A stretch of DNA of 64,000 nucleotides from Bacteroidales bacterium (GCA_016286055.1 JAEERW010000008.1:1-64000); one strand, 5' to 3'; positions 47,269-57,439 are shown, counted from the first letter of the stretch. Notes: generated by a model not told the origin, from the letters alone. Translations and numbers: made by a program.

Positions 47269-49014
47269 ATGGAAACGGAATATTTCTTCAAAGTGGCTCT
47301 TGTAATTGCAGCAATGTACATTACATACAAAATCATTATGAGCCGCGAAAAGTATTACGCCATCAATAGGGCAACAATCCTTTCGTCGGTGGCAGTATCG
47401 TTTGTTATCCCATTGGTAAAACTGCCATTTCTCGACAAAGAGGTTTATGTAGAAGCCGAAACCTTCGCACCTGAAATCGACCTCGAACCCGTTGCAATGG
47501 CAATAGAACCCGAACAGCAAATATCTTTTACCGAAATTATTCCGTACATCTTGGCAGTTGGCATAGCATTATTTTTCTTAAAATACATAGTTACCACGCT
47601 GTCAATCATAGGCAAAGTAGCATTCAGCCACAAAATTACTTTAAGAGAAGGTGTCAAACTAATTATCTCAGAAACCATTAAATCGCCAGTGAGTTGGTTA
47701 AGATATATTTTTATGAACTCGCACGATTATCAAGAAAATTCGCGCGAAGTACTTACCCACGAAATGGCTCACATCACACACCGTCATTCTATCGACTTGA
47801 TTTTTATGGATTTGGCTTGCTGTCTGCAATGGTTCAACCCTGCAATATGGCTCTTTAAACGCGAATTGCGCGCCGTACACGAATATCAAGCCGACCACGA
47901 GGTAATAGCCTCAGGATTCAACGCAAAACAATATCAAACATTATTAATAAAAAAGGCCGCCGGCAGGAAGTGGAGTTCAGTAGCCAGCAGCCTGAATCAC
48001 AGTAATTTAAAAAAACGTATAACTATGATGTCAAGTAAAAAATCGTCACAATTGGCAGTAATCAAGGTACTATTGCCAATAGCAGTTTCGGCACTGTTGA
48101 CAGCAAAATTCGCCGAAAGCAACGCCCAAACCATCGTTGTAACCAGCAGCAAAGATAACCATTTAAATTTGAATATCCAAACTGCGCCGCAAGATCCCAT
48201 CGTAATTGTAGATGGCAAACCAAGCAACACCTCAGCCGTGGAATCGTCAAAAATTAAATCAATCAGCGTCTACAAAGGCACACCCGCCACCGACAAATAC
48301 GGCGATGATGCCCAAAACGGTGTAATTGAAATCACCACCAAAAACGGAGAACCATCCAACATCCCCAGCGATGTAATAAACACCGAACCACCTATACCCT
48401 CAGAGCAAATCATTATCGGTCCCGCAACCATTGATATGGATCACAACATAAAAATGGACATTTCTACCCTACCCTCATCGCCTCTTGTAATAATCGACGG
48501 CAAAGAGGGAACGATGGACGACGTTGACGCTTCTAATGTTAAAAGCATAATGGTTCTCAAAGACCAATCTGCCATAGACGCATACGGCGAAAAAGGTGCT
48601 AACGGAGTAATAATCGTCACCACAAAAAAATCCAAAAAGGAAAATGCTAATCCAGTAAAAATCAGGGTAACAACCCCACAAAACGATGAAGATTCCGTAT
48701 ACGTTACCCCTGATGTAATGCCCGAATTTCCCGGTGGCGACAAAGCCCTCTTTAATTTTATTACCGAAAACATAAAATATCCCGAAGATGCAAAAGCAAA
48801 AGGCATCTCAGGCACAGCCTATTATAGATTTATAGTAAACAAACAAGGCAAAGTTACCAACATCACCTTATTAAGAAGTGCCGGTGACGAATCGCTTGAC
48901 CAAGAGGCAAAAAGAGTAATTGAAATGCTCCCCGACTTTAAGCCCGGCATCAAAGACAACAAGCCAGTTGACGTTCCGATGTCAATGCCGATAAGATTTT
49001 CTACAAAGAAATAA
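47269..49014 (+). CDS. BlaR1/MecR1-like M56 metallopeptidase with TonB-plug-like repeats and C-terminal TonB domain
   Basis: VLTHEMAHITHRHSIDLIFMD (HExxH); two VIxDGKxxx...IKSIxVxKxxxAxDxYGxxxxNGVIxITTKK units; C-terminal YPEDAKAKGISGTAYYRFIVNKQGKVTNITLLRSAGDESLDQEAKRVIEMLPDFKPG. Confidence 0.9.
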   Translation: METEYFFKVALVIAAMYITYKIIMSREKYYAINRATILSSVAVSFVIPLVKLPFLDKEVYVEAETFAPEIDLEPVAMAIEPEQQISFTEIIPYILAVGIALFFLKYIVTTLSIIGKVAFSHKITLREGVKLIISETIKSPVSWLRYIFMNSHDYQENSREVLTHEMAHITHRHSIDLIFMDLACCLQWFNPAIWLFKRELRAVHEYQADHEVIASGFNAKQYQTLLIKKAAGRKWSSVASSLNHSNLKKRITMMSSKKSSQLAVIKVLLPIAVSALLTAKFAESNAQTIVVTSSKDNHLNLNIQTAPQDPIVIVDGKPSNTSAVESSKIKSISVYKGTPATDKYGDDAQNGVIEITTKNGEPSNIPSDVINTEPPIPSEQIIIGPATIDMDHNIKMDISTLPSSPLVIIDGKEGTMDDVDASNVKSIMVLKDQSAIDAYGEKGANGVIIVTTKKSKKENANPVKIRVTTPQNDEDSVYVTPDVMPEFPGGDKALFNFITENIKYPEDAKAKGISGTAYYRFIVNKQGKVTNITLLRSAGDESLDQEAKRVIEMLPDFKPGIKDNKPVDVPMSMPIRFSTKK

Positions 49015-49109
49015 TAAACAATAAACAATATGAATACAAAGGCAGCAGACTGAACGGTTTGCTGCCTTTTTTTTGAAGGGATTTTTTTGGAAGGCACAAA
49101 AAAAATCAG

Positions 49110-49118
49110 TAACTTTGC
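49110..49118 (+). promoter_or_regulatory. -7 box TAACTTTGC of the ORF6N gene
   Basis: cagtaactttgctg 22 nt upstream of ATG 49140. Confidence 0.5.
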
Positions 49119-49139
49119 TGAAAATAAACGAATCAAAAA

Positions 49140-50012
49140 ATGCCCAACAACCCGTTGCAAACCATCAATATAGAAAGCAAAATCCTCGTTATCAGGGGAC
49201 AGCAAGTAATGCTCGATCGTGATTTGGCGGAGTTGTACGGTGTGGAGACAAAAGTCCTCAACCAAGCCGTAAAAAGAAACATAGAAAGGTTTCCGCAAAA
49301 CTTTATGTTTCAGTTGAATGATACTGAATTTACAAATTGGAGGTCACAAATTGTGACCTCCAATTCTGACAAAATGGGTTTGCGTCGCCCGCCGTTTGCT
49401 TTCACGGAGCAAGGCGTGGCAATGCTTAGCGCAGTATTAAAAAGCAACACTGCGGTAAATGTCAGCATACAGATAATGAACGCTTTTGTAGCGATGCGAA
49501 AGTTTTTGCAAAACAATTTGATGTTGTTTGACGAAATAGTTGCTATCAAGCATCATCAATTGGATGCAGACCGCCGCATTGACGAACTTTTTGACCGTAT
49601 GGACAAATACGCCATTGACGATACTCAGGGTATATTCTTTCAAGGTCAAATCTTCGACGCATACGCCAAATTTGAGAGTTTTTTACAAGCCGCTACAAAG
49701 GAGATTATCTTAATAGACAACTACGTGGATTTAAGCGTATTACAACGTCTCACCAAAAAGCAACCGGGCGTTAACGTTACAATCTACACAAAAACCAACA
49801 CACCTCTCACTGCACAAGATATTCAAACTTTCAACGCCCAATATCCAACATTAACCCTTAGGCAAACAGCCACAATGCACGATAGATTTTTAATCATCGA
49901 CAACACTACCCTTTATCACATCGGCGCATCTCTCAAAGACTTAGGCAAAAAATGCTTTGCGTTTGAGATTTTGGATTCGTCACTGATATCTGCGATAATG
50001 GGAAATTTGTAA
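49140..50012 (+). CDS. ORF6N domain protein
   Basis: ILVIRGQQVMLDRDLAELYGVETKVLNQAVKRNIERFPQNFMFQLNDTEF...RRPPFAFTEQGVAMLSAVLKSNTAVNVSIQIMNAFVAMRKF. Confidence 0.92.
   Translation: MPNNPLQTINIESKILVIRGQQVMLDRDLAELYGVETKVLNQAVKRNIERFPQNFMFQLNDTEFTNWRSQIVTSNSDKMGLRRPPFAFTEQGVAMLSAVLKSNTAVNVSIQIMNAFVAMRKFLQNNLMLFDEIVAIKHHQLDADRRIDELFDRMDKYAIDDTQGIFFQGQIFDAYAKFESFLQAATKEIILIDNYVDLSVLQRLTKKQPGVNVTIYTKTNTPLTAQDIQTFNAQYPTLTLRQTATMHDRFLIIDNTTLYHIGASLKDLGKKCFAFEILDSSLISAIMGNL
49335..49365. repeat. 31-bp perfect palindrome inside the ORF6N CDS
   Basis: AATTGGAGGTCACAA-A-TTGTGACCTCCAATT, 15-bp perfect arms. Confidence 0.95.
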
Positions 50013-50146
50013 AAACTTTTTTTGCAATTTCCCCAAAAATCCTTACATAAACCATAAAACTACAAAACGATATTTCCTTCCTCTCCATACTAAACCGCAC
50101 TTCATCAGCGTTTTTTATGAGTTAAATCACATAAAATAACACCAAA

Positions 50147-50743
50147 ATGAAAAAACTTTTAGTTTCGGCTATTGCCGTAATGCTCACAGGCAGCGTCTTC
50201 GCTCAGAAAGCCGAAGACCTTAAAAACAATTGGGAGATGACCATCCCTGTAAAAACCGCCCAGTCTACCACATTAGACAAACTCTTTACCGCTTGGGCCG
50301 ACGTCAATCCCGGCGACTTTGTAAACATCTACAAGAAGTACAAAAAAGCCCCCGCCGAAAACATTGATGGTTACCAGGTAAACTACAAACCAAAAAACGG
50401 CTATATGAAGATTCTTGAAGAGGTGCAGTTCGACAACATCCTCGAAACCTGTTTTTGGAATCTTCCCAACGGCAACAAACTTCTGGGCATCTACATCACA
50501 CAATGCCACGAGTGTGGCAATTGCGGTGAAGACGAGGATGCAGAATGTCACAACGTATTGATGTTTTACGAATATGAAACCGCCAAAAACCGTCTTTCGC
50601 CCCGTGCCGACATCACCAAAAAAGTGATGGACCAAGTAGGCAAAGGCTATCCGTCACTTCCCTGCGAAGGTCGCGACATAGAATACTACGACCCCAAGTC
50701 GGGCAATTACAAAAAAGTTAAATGGAACGGCAACGGATTTTAA
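50147..50743 (+). CDS. Secreted hypothetical protein
   Basis: Signal peptide MKKLLVSAIAVMLTGSVFAQ; stand-alone ORF with downstream terminator. Confidence 0.65.
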   Translation: MKKLLVSAIAVMLTGSVFAQKAEDLKNNWEMTIPVKTAQSTTLDKLFTAWADVNPGDFVNIYKKYKKAPAENIDGYQVNYKPKNGYMKILEEVQFDNILETCFWNLPNGNKLLGIYITQCHECGNCGEDEDAECHNVLMFYEYETAKNRLSPRADITKKVMDQVGKGYPSLPCEGRDIEYYDPKSGNYKKVKWNGNGF

Positions 50744-50769
50744 ACAATCATTAGACATAAATTATCTCC

Positions 50770-50808
50770 AAACGCGCAGACAAATCAGTTTTTTGTCTGC
50801 GCGTTTTT
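50770..50808 (+). terminator. Rho-independent terminator
   Basis: AAACGCGCAGACAAA...TTTGTCTGCGCGTTTTTT. Confidence 0.9.
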
Positions 50809-50908
50809 TATAAAAATCAAAAAAATCATCAAAAAAATTTGTTTTCTCAAAAAAAAGAACAAAATTTGTAATTTATTGACAAAACGTTTTTTCTAAACTC
50901 TAAACAAG

Positions 50909-52912
50909 ATGCGATCAATTATTACAATAGTGGCTCTGATTCTTGTGGCGGCTATTCCGCAGGCAATGGCTCAGAACAAAAAGGTGGATAAGGCTCTCAC
51001 CTATTTCAACTCAGGAGAATACACCAAATGCTCCGAAATGCTTGTGAAACTTTATCCCAAAACCAAAGACCGTCCTACAAAAGGCAAAATTTGTTTCTAC
51101 CTTGGCGAATGTGCCCGCAAAACCAGCGACCCCCGCAACGCCGAACGTTGGTACAAAAAGGCTGTTCAAGCAAAATATTCTAACCCCTTGGCTACTCTCT
51201 ACCTTGCCGACGCCCTCAAAATGCGTGGCAACTACGAAGACGCCTCAGCCACTTATAGTAGTTACATCGACCTCGTTCCCGACGACAAACGCGGCGAACA
51301 AGGCGTAAAAGATTGCGAAACCGCACTTCAATGGGAAAAGAAACCCACCAGATACATTGTTTACCCAGCACGTTGGCTCAACGACAAAGAGAGCGACTTT
51401 GCTCCCGCTTTTGGAACCGACTCAACCGAAATTTTCTACACTTCGGCACGCGAAAGCGCCACAGGCAACGAGCGTAACGCCAACAGCGGAATGTATTACA
51501 CCGATATTTTCTACTCCAAACGCGACAAAAAAGGCAAATGGAGCATTCCTATCCCTGCCGAGGGTGCTGTCAACACCAATTTTGACGAAGGCAGTCCCTG
51601 CATCTCTGCCGACGGACAAACAATGTTTTTTACATCGTGCAAAAACATCAAGAACCAGAACCTCGGATGCAGAATCTACACCAGCACATTGTTGGAAAAC
51701 GCCACCTGGTCGGCACCTGAGGAAGTTCCGCTGTTTCAGGACACCGCCGTTTCGGTAGGACACCCTTGCCTAAGTCCCGACGGACGCACACTCTATTTCT
51801 CGTCCGACGCATCGGGCGGTCTCGGCGGCAGAGATATTTGGAAAGCCACACGCGAAGGCAAAAACAAATGGGGCGAACCTCAAAACCTCGGCGGAAGCAT
51901 CAACACTCAAGACGACGAACTCTATCCCTTTGCCGCAGCCGACGGATCGTTCTATTTTTCGAGCAATGGACGCGGCGGTCTCGGCGGTTTAGACATCTTT
52001 AAGCATTACACCAAAGACGGCGTTACCCACACCGAAAATATGCAAGTGCCCATCAACTCGGCCGGCGACGATTTTGGCATCACATTCTTCAAAAAATTCC
52101 AGAAAGGCTATTTCTCATCCAACCGTGAGGGCAGCCGTGGCGACGATATTTATGCATTCTACCTCCCTCCCATCGAGGTAAGCATCGAAGGCGTGGTTAA
52201 AAACGAGGAAACCACCGTGGTAATCACCGACGCCGAAGTAAAACTCACTGCCAGCGATGGTACACAGTTGGAATCCAAAACCAACAACGCCGGCACATTC
52301 AACTTTAAACTTATCGAAAACCTTGATTATATGTTCGTTACCAACAAGCCAGGATTTCTCAAAGGCGTTGGCAAAGAAACCACCAAAGGCTTAACCGAAA
52401 ACACAGTGCTCCACATCGAAATACTTATGTCGCCTATCAATCAGGTAATTGAGATAGAGAACATAGAGTACGACTTTAACAAGGCAAACCTCCGCGAAGA
52501 ATCGATGGTAAGTCTCGACAAATTGGTTGAAGTGCTCAACGTTAACAGCAATATTACCATAGAGTTGCGTGCCAACACCGACTTCCGTGGCAACGATGAG
52601 GCCAACCTCAAACTCTCCGACGAGCGTGCCAAGAGCGTTGTCAACTACCTTGTTTCAAAAGGCATCAACCCAGCCCGATTAACATCAAAAGGTATGGGCG
52701 AATCCAACCCCGTAAAAGTTACCAAAAAGATAGCCGACAAATATCCCTTCCTCAAAGAGGGCGACGTGCTCAGCGAGGCATTTATCAACAACCTCACATC
52801 TAACCAAGATAAGGAAATCTGCCACCAGTTAAACCGTCGTTCAGAATTTGCAGTTATCAGCACCGACTTTAAGGAGATTGAAAATGGCATTCCTTTCGGC
52901 TCCGACAACTAA
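50909..52912 (+). CDS. porE: TPR - PD40/WD40-like - carboxypeptidase regulatory-like - OmpA protein (PorE-like T9SS component)
   Basis: 667 aa with TPR (ALTYFNSGEYTKCSEML), PD40 (SADGQTMFFTSC; SPDGRTLYFSSDASGGLGGRDIW), CRD, OmpA (YDFNKANLREESMVSLDKLVEVLNVNSNITIELRANTDFRGNDEANLKLSDERAKSVVNYLVSKGI). Confidence 0.7.
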   Translation: MRSIITIVALILVAAIPQAMAQNKKVDKALTYFNSGEYTKCSEMLVKLYPKTKDRPTKGKICFYLGECARKTSDPRNAERWYKKAVQAKYSNPLATLYLADALKMRGNYEDASATYSSYIDLVPDDKRGEQGVKDCETALQWEKKPTRYIVYPARWLNDKESDFAPAFGTDSTEIFYTSARESATGNERNANSGMYYTDIFYSKRDKKGKWSIPIPAEGAVNTNFDEGSPCISADGQTMFFTSCKNIKNQNLGCRIYTSTLLENATWSAPEEVPLFQDTAVSVGHPCLSPDGRTLYFSSDASGGLGGRDIWKATREGKNKWGEPQNLGGSINTQDDELYPFAAADGSFYFSSNGRGGLGGLDIFKHYTKDGVTHTENMQVPINSAGDDFGITFFKKFQKGYFSSNREGSRGDDIYAFYLPPIEVSIEGVVKNEETTVVITDAEVKLTASDGTQLESKTNNAGTFNFKLIENLDYMFVTNKPGFLKGVGKETTKGLTENTVLHIEILMSPINQVIEIENIEYDFNKANLREESMVSLDKLVEVLNVNSNITIELRANTDFRGNDEANLKLSDERAKSVVNYLVSKGINPARLTSKGMGESNPVKVTKKIADKYPFLKEGDVLSEAFINNLTSNQDKEICHQLNRRSEFAVISTDFKEIENGIPFGSDN

Positions 52913-52926
52913 ACTAATGCAACCAA

Positions 52927-53376
52927 ATGGAAGAAAAATTAGACAATAAGATAACGGAGTTTATAGGCAACCATCACGTATTGGTTCTCGCCACTTGTGC
53001 CGACAACCAACCATATTGCTGCGACTGTTTTTATGCCTACGACGCTGAGCGCAACACCTTTATAATAAAGACCGATGCCGAAAACACGCGTCACATGAAA
53101 GAGATAGCCCAAAACAGCAACGTAGCCGCCTCGATAGTGTTAGAGACCAAAGAAGTGGGCAAGTTGCAAGGACTTCAAATATGCGCCAAAGCCGTTACCC
53201 CCACCGGCGACGACCTCTCGCACGCAAAAAAAACATATCTAAAACACTACCCTTACGCCATAGCCGTACCGGGCACATACGTGGTTTTAGAGCCAAATTA
53301 TTACAAACTTACCGACAACCGATTAGGTTTCGGCAAAAAACTTGTATGGAACAGACAAGACAACAATAATATATAA
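52927..53376 (+). CDS. Pyridoxamine 5'-phosphate oxidase-like flavin-binding protein (YhbP-like)
   Basis: ITEFIGNHHVLVLATCADNQPYCCDCFYAYDAERNTFIIKTDAENTRHMKEIAQNSNVAASI. Confidence 0.8.
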   Translation: MEEKLDNKITEFIGNHHVLVLATCADNQPYCCDCFYAYDAERNTFIIKTDAENTRHMKEIAQNSNVAASIVLETKEVGKLQGLQICAKAVTPTGDDLSHAKKTYLKHYPYAIAVPGTYVVLEPNYYKLTDNRLGFGKKLVWNRQDNNNI

Positions 53377-53398
53377 ACAAAATCAAAAACTTCAAAAA

Positions 53399-54301
53399 AT
53401 GAAAATTAAAGCAACACCAATCTGCGCCATCGTAGCAGCATCGGCATTAATGTTTCAGTCGTGCGCAGGCGACAGCAACAATCAAAACAATCAACAACAA
53501 CAGCAAGATCAGCAGCAGACCCAAACAAGTCAGACAAACGAAAACAATTTCTATCTGATACCCTCTCCCGAAGACCTCTTCGCCTTCACAAAAGACAAAA
53601 GCCTTCAATTTGTTCCCGGCCTCATCAACCCCGTGGAAAACATCGACAAATACATCGACGTAAAATCCAAAGAGTTGAACTTCGGCACCTATACCGCCGA
53701 CATGGCATACTGTGCAGCCTTTGAAAAATCGCTCGAATCTTACAAAGAGTTTACCGTAGTTCACCAACTATCCGACGCTATCGGTATTGGCAACGTTTTC
53801 ACACCTGCACTCGAAAATAGACTCAAATCGCTTACCGACAACCGCGATTCGCTCAAACAAATGGCAAGCGACATCTATTTAAACATTCAAACCTTCCTCG
53901 ACTCTAAGAACCGCTCTAAAACAATGACGCTGATTTCAACTGGCGGATGGCTCGAATTTCTTTACATCGTTGTAAACTCAGTAGATAAATTTGAAGCCGA
54001 CAATCCAACAATCCAGCGCATTGCCGACCAGAAAATCATCTTCGACAACCTTATGCTACGTCTTGAACAGCAACAGGCCGATCCCTCTATTAAATCCACA
54101 ATAGCCGACCTCACTCCTCTCAAAGCAGCATTCGACGAACTCACAGTAGAAAAGAACCAAACCTCATCATCTACCAGCAATTCAGGCGCTATCAAAGTGG
54201 GCGGAGGTATGAAAATCAAGATGACAGAAAATAATTTTAATAAAATTAAAGAAACAATTACCTCTGTAAGAAATAATATCACAATAAACAACGTTAAATA
54301 A
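53399..54301 (+). CDS. Hypothetical lipoprotein
   Basis: MKIKATPICAIVAASALMFQSCAGDSNNQNNQQQQQ lipobox; internal start chosen. Confidence 0.7.
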   Translation: MKIKATPICAIVAASALMFQSCAGDSNNQNNQQQQQDQQQTQTSQTNENNFYLIPSPEDLFAFTKDKSLQFVPGLINPVENIDKYIDVKSKELNFGTYTADMAYCAAFEKSLESYKEFTVVHQLSDAIGIGNVFTPALENRLKSLTDNRDSLKQMASDIYLNIQTFLDSKNRSKTMTLISTGGWLEFLYIVVNSVDKFEADNPTIQRIADQKIIFDNLMLRLEQQQADPSIKSTIADLTPLKAAFDELTVEKNQTSSSTSNSGAIKVGGGMKIKMTENNFNKIKETITSVRNNITINNVK

Positions 54302-54324
54302 GTAAATATTAAACTTCTACAAAT

Positions 54325-54948
54325 ATGAAAAATATATTTAAATTTTTACTTGTTGTTTTAGTATCAGTGCCTTTGGGGCTTCAAGCACAAACTACTTGTA
54401 GCGACCAACTGAAGATGCGCAAACCGATGGCTCCATACCGTTACAATACCGCATCAAAAAGTGCAATGTGCCAGACAGGTCGCAAATACGAGTTTGTACT
54501 GCCTATTACCAAAGGTATGGACTATAGAATACAGTTTTTCGCAAGCACAGTATTCAACAACAATATCGATGTTAAAATCATCGATATGAGCACTGGCGAG
54601 GTAGTTGTGAATGTTCCTGGCAAACTAGACAACGACGAGCCGAAAAGCCCCCAGCAGACAGCATTGCAGGAGTATATGGATCTCAAGAAAAACAGATTTG
54701 TCCATCCGTTTTTCGACTTCACTCCCGTGTCGTCTACTTCTCTCAAAATAATGTTAGACGTAAAAGAGGTGGAAATTCCTAAAGAACAGGTTCAAGAGTA
54801 CACCTACGACGATTACGACTACGAACAGCCCCGTCAGCAGGCTCAGCAGCCAACACAAGAAGAAGGCTTTGCAGTGCCCCTCGAAAAACTCAAAGGCTGT
54901 ATTTCGGTTTACATTATCGACCGCGAAACAGAAGAAGACTCGTTCTAA
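54325..54948 (+). CDS. Hypothetical secreted protein
   Basis: Signal peptide FKFLLVVLVSVPLGLQAQ. Confidence 0.65.
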   Translation: MKNIFKFLLVVLVSVPLGLQAQTTCSDQLKMRKPMAPYRYNTASKSAMCQTGRKYEFVLPITKGMDYRIQFFASTVFNNNIDVKIIDMSTGEVVVNVPGKLDNDEPKSPQQTALQEYMDLKKNRFVHPFFDFTPVSSTSLKIMLDVKEVEIPKEQVQEYTYDDYDYEQPRQQAQQPTQEEGFAVPLEKLKGCISVYIIDRETEEDSF

Positions 54949-54966
54949 ACGATGTTGAAAACCATA

Positions 54967-55000
54967 AAAAAAAGCCTTGCTTTACCGCAAGGCTTTTTTT
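54967..55000. terminator. Rho-independent terminator
   Basis: AAAAAAAGCCTTGC-TTTACC-GCAAGGCTTTTTTT, symmetrical so may serve both strands. Confidence 0.9.
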
Positions 55001-55019
55001 ATGCCATTTTTATTAATAA

Positions 55020-55415
55020 TTATTGTTCCACAGGCGTATGTTGTGATAATATAAGCAAAAATCTATCAACAATTCCCTCCATAGCCTGCGACACGGTTTC
55101 AAAACTCTCAATTTTGCGCGACTTGTATACAAGGGCTATGCTAAATATAACGCCACCAGCATCAAGACGGTGACGGCGCAAACGGTATGCCTCACGGGTA
55201 AGACGCTTAATGCGGTTGCGGTCTACCGCATGCTTAAACAAGTGCTTACTCACCGATACCATCATCTGGCAATTACCGTTGTCGAATTTGCTCCCTACTG
55301 TATAGTAAACCACAAAAGGAAAGGACATAAACGACCGCCCCGTATTAAAAAGATTTTCGATACGGATAAGGCTTTTAAGCCGGTCTGTTTTGCCTAATGT
55401 ATCGGTCTTGTGCAA
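55020..55415 (-). CDS. rnpA: Ribonuclease P protein component
   Basis: FNTGRSFMSFPFVVYYTV...MVSVSKHLFKHAVDRNRIKRLTREAYRLRR. Confidence 0.93.
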   Translation of the reverse strand: MHKTDTLGKTDRLKSLIRIENLFNTGRSFMSFPFVVYYTVGSKFDNGNCQMMVSVSKHLFKHAVDRNRIKRLTREAYRLRRHRLDAGGVIFSIALVYKSRKIESFETVSQAMEGIVDRFLLILSQHTPVEQ

Positions 55416-55421
55416 AATTCT

Positions 55422-56177
55422 CTATTTTCTCTTGTTGTTTGCTATAATAAACTGCTCCAAAGCGGCGGGCATGCTCTTGGCTTCATCAGTGGGAGCCTTA
55501 ATATCCAAACGGTAGCCGTATTTTTCTACAGCCTCCCAAGCCGAGTGTCCAAAGGCGGCAATCTTAACGTCGCCCTGCTCAAAGTCGGGGAAATTTTCGT
55601 GTAGACTCTTGATACCTGCGGGGGTAAAGAACACAAGCACTTGAAAATTTGGAAAATCGGGTTTAAGGTCGTCCAATTCGGCACTTACGGTTTGGTACAT
55701 CACGCATTTATCGAACTTGATACCCACACTGTTGAGAAAATCTGGAATCTCGTTGCTACTTACATCGCTCGTTACGAGAAGGAATTTCTCTGCAATATTC
55801 TTTTTGAGTGCGTCGATAGTATCGTTAAAAGAATTTTTTCCGTGGAATATCTTGCGTTTGCGGTATACGATATATTTCTGCAAATAAAGGGCTATCTGCT
55901 CAGTGGTGCAGAAATACTTCAATGTTTCAGGAACGGCGTATTTCGTCTCCTTCGCTATTCGGAAAAAATTGTCAATGCCGATTTTGCTTGTAAAGATAAC
56001 GGCGGTATAGTCGGGCAAATTGATGTGCTGTGCCCTGAAATCTTTGGTGCTAACACCGACAATCTTGATAAACTGTCGGAATGTGACATTAAGTTTCAAC
56101 TTTTCAGCCAAATCAAAATAAGGGCTGCTGTCGCCTACGGGTTTTGGCTGAGAAATCAGCAAATTTGTAACTTTCAA
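55422..56177 (-). CDS. hemD: Uroporphyrinogen-III synthase
   Basis: NLPDYTAVIFTSKIGIDNFFRIA; FFTPAGIKSLHENFP; IAAFGHSAWEAVEKYGYRLDIKAPTDEAKSMPAALEQFI; adjacent to rnpA. Confidence 0.85.
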   Translation of the reverse strand: MKVTNLLISQPKPVGDSSPYFDLAEKLKLNVTFRQFIKIVGVSTKDFRAQHINLPDYTAVIFTSKIGIDNFFRIAKETKYAVPETLKYFCTTEQIALYLQKYIVYRKRKIFHGKNSFNDTIDALKKNIAEKFLLVTSDVSSNEIPDFLNSVGIKFDKCVMYQTVSAELDDLKPDFPNFQVLVFFTPAGIKSLHENFPDFEQGDVKIAAFGHSAWEAVEKYGYRLDIKAPTDEAKSMPAALEQFIIANNKRK

Positions 56178-56239
56178 AACTCTTTATTTTAAATTTATCC
56201 CATCTGTCCCACGTGGCGGAATATCTGCAGCTCAGCTAA

Positions 56240-57439
56240 TCAGCGGGACAGTATCTTGACTGCGAGCATCACTGGCAAAAATTCCACGCCGCAAAGGTAT
56301 AAAAATAAATAAAAAGTAGAAAAATGTTTATCAAAAATTATTTTAATCAACCTCATTAATTTAATCAATTCTGCCAAAATGCACACCCCCGCCCCTATCA
56401 CAAACAGCGTTTCAACGGTAAATTGGTAACCGATATACACCATACAAAAATTAATGGGCAGCAACAACACTCCTAACATCTGCAGTATGTACGAAAGGTT
56501 GGTATAATGCAGAGTAAAGGTATCGCGGCAGAGGAAAAGGTTGCTCAAAAACATCGAAACCAATAGTTTAATCAAGTAAATTACAATAACCAACCCACAA
56601 CTAATTGCCAAAGCCAATAAACAATAAAAAGGCTGGTTAACACCGTACTTTGCCATCACTATCAATACAAACAACGACACGTTGAGTATGTAATTTACAA
56701 ACAAAGTCCATCCCGCTTTTTCGGCAGAGATGTTGCGCTCGGAGGCGGCGTTGTTAAACGCGTTGTAGAAACAGTTTATCATCAAAAGGCGATGAATGTA
56801 TCCATGCGACAAAAAATTGGCTATAAGGATTAAAATAAGGCTCAATACCATAGGTATTAGCATTTCGGCAGGAAACACAATGCTGCTTTGCTTACTACCA
56901 AGGTCGATATGGAAACGTTCGGGTATTTTGTTCTCAATCTCTATCTGCCACGCATCAATACCGTAGAATGGCAGAGTAAAGTTGCCCAATTTTGTAAGGT
57001 CAAAAGGCGTGTACATTACCAACGAATCGGAGTGGGTATAAATATCTCGGTCGTGACGTCTATACATAAACGAGGTGTTGTCGGAAGGTATGCCCACAAG
57101 ATACTCGGTTTCGTTAATTTCAAAGGTAACCACACTATTCTGCAAGCGCGGACGAGTTTCTGGAATAGTAAATAGCGGAAGGGCGTTCTCAGTCAACTGA
57201 GCACAAAGGGTATCTACAAGCGGTGAAACAGTTACCTGCGGAGGTGGCGGTGGTGCGATACTTACCGATTTCTCCCAATAAAAAAGGTCTACCGATGGTA
57301 GCGAATGGTAATAGATATACGAAGTGCTGTCGCCGCCAATAGAAACCTTATGAGGCTTTTTTGGCGGTGCGGCGGCAGATATTTCAAAAACTGCCAACAG
57401 CATTGTCAATATTACAAACCTAAATCGCATTATTTGCAA
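56240..57439 (-). CDS. DUF4271 family membrane protein
   Basis: Multi-TM C-terminal half; Bacteroidetes neighbourhood DUF4271-hemD-rnpA. Confidence 0.75.
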   Translation of the reverse strand: MQIMRFRFVILTMLLAVFEISAAAPPKKPHKVSIGGDSTSYIYYHSLPSVDLFYWEKSVSIAPPPPPQVTVSPLVDTLCAQLTENALPLFTIPETRPRLQNSVVTFEINETEYLVGIPSDNTSFMYRRHDRDIYTHSDSLVMYTPFDLTKLGNFTLPFYGIDAWQIEIENKIPERFHIDLGSKQSSIVFPAEMLIPMVLSLILILIANFLSHGYIHRLLMINCFYNAFNNAASERNISAEKAGWTLFVNYILNVSLFVLIVMAKYGVNQPFYCLLALAISCGLVIVIYLIKLLVSMFLSNLFLCRDTFTLHYTNLSYILQMLGVLLLPINFCMVYIGYQFTVETLFVIGAGVCILAELIKLMRLIKIIFDKHFSTFYLFLYLCGVEFLPVMLAVKILSR

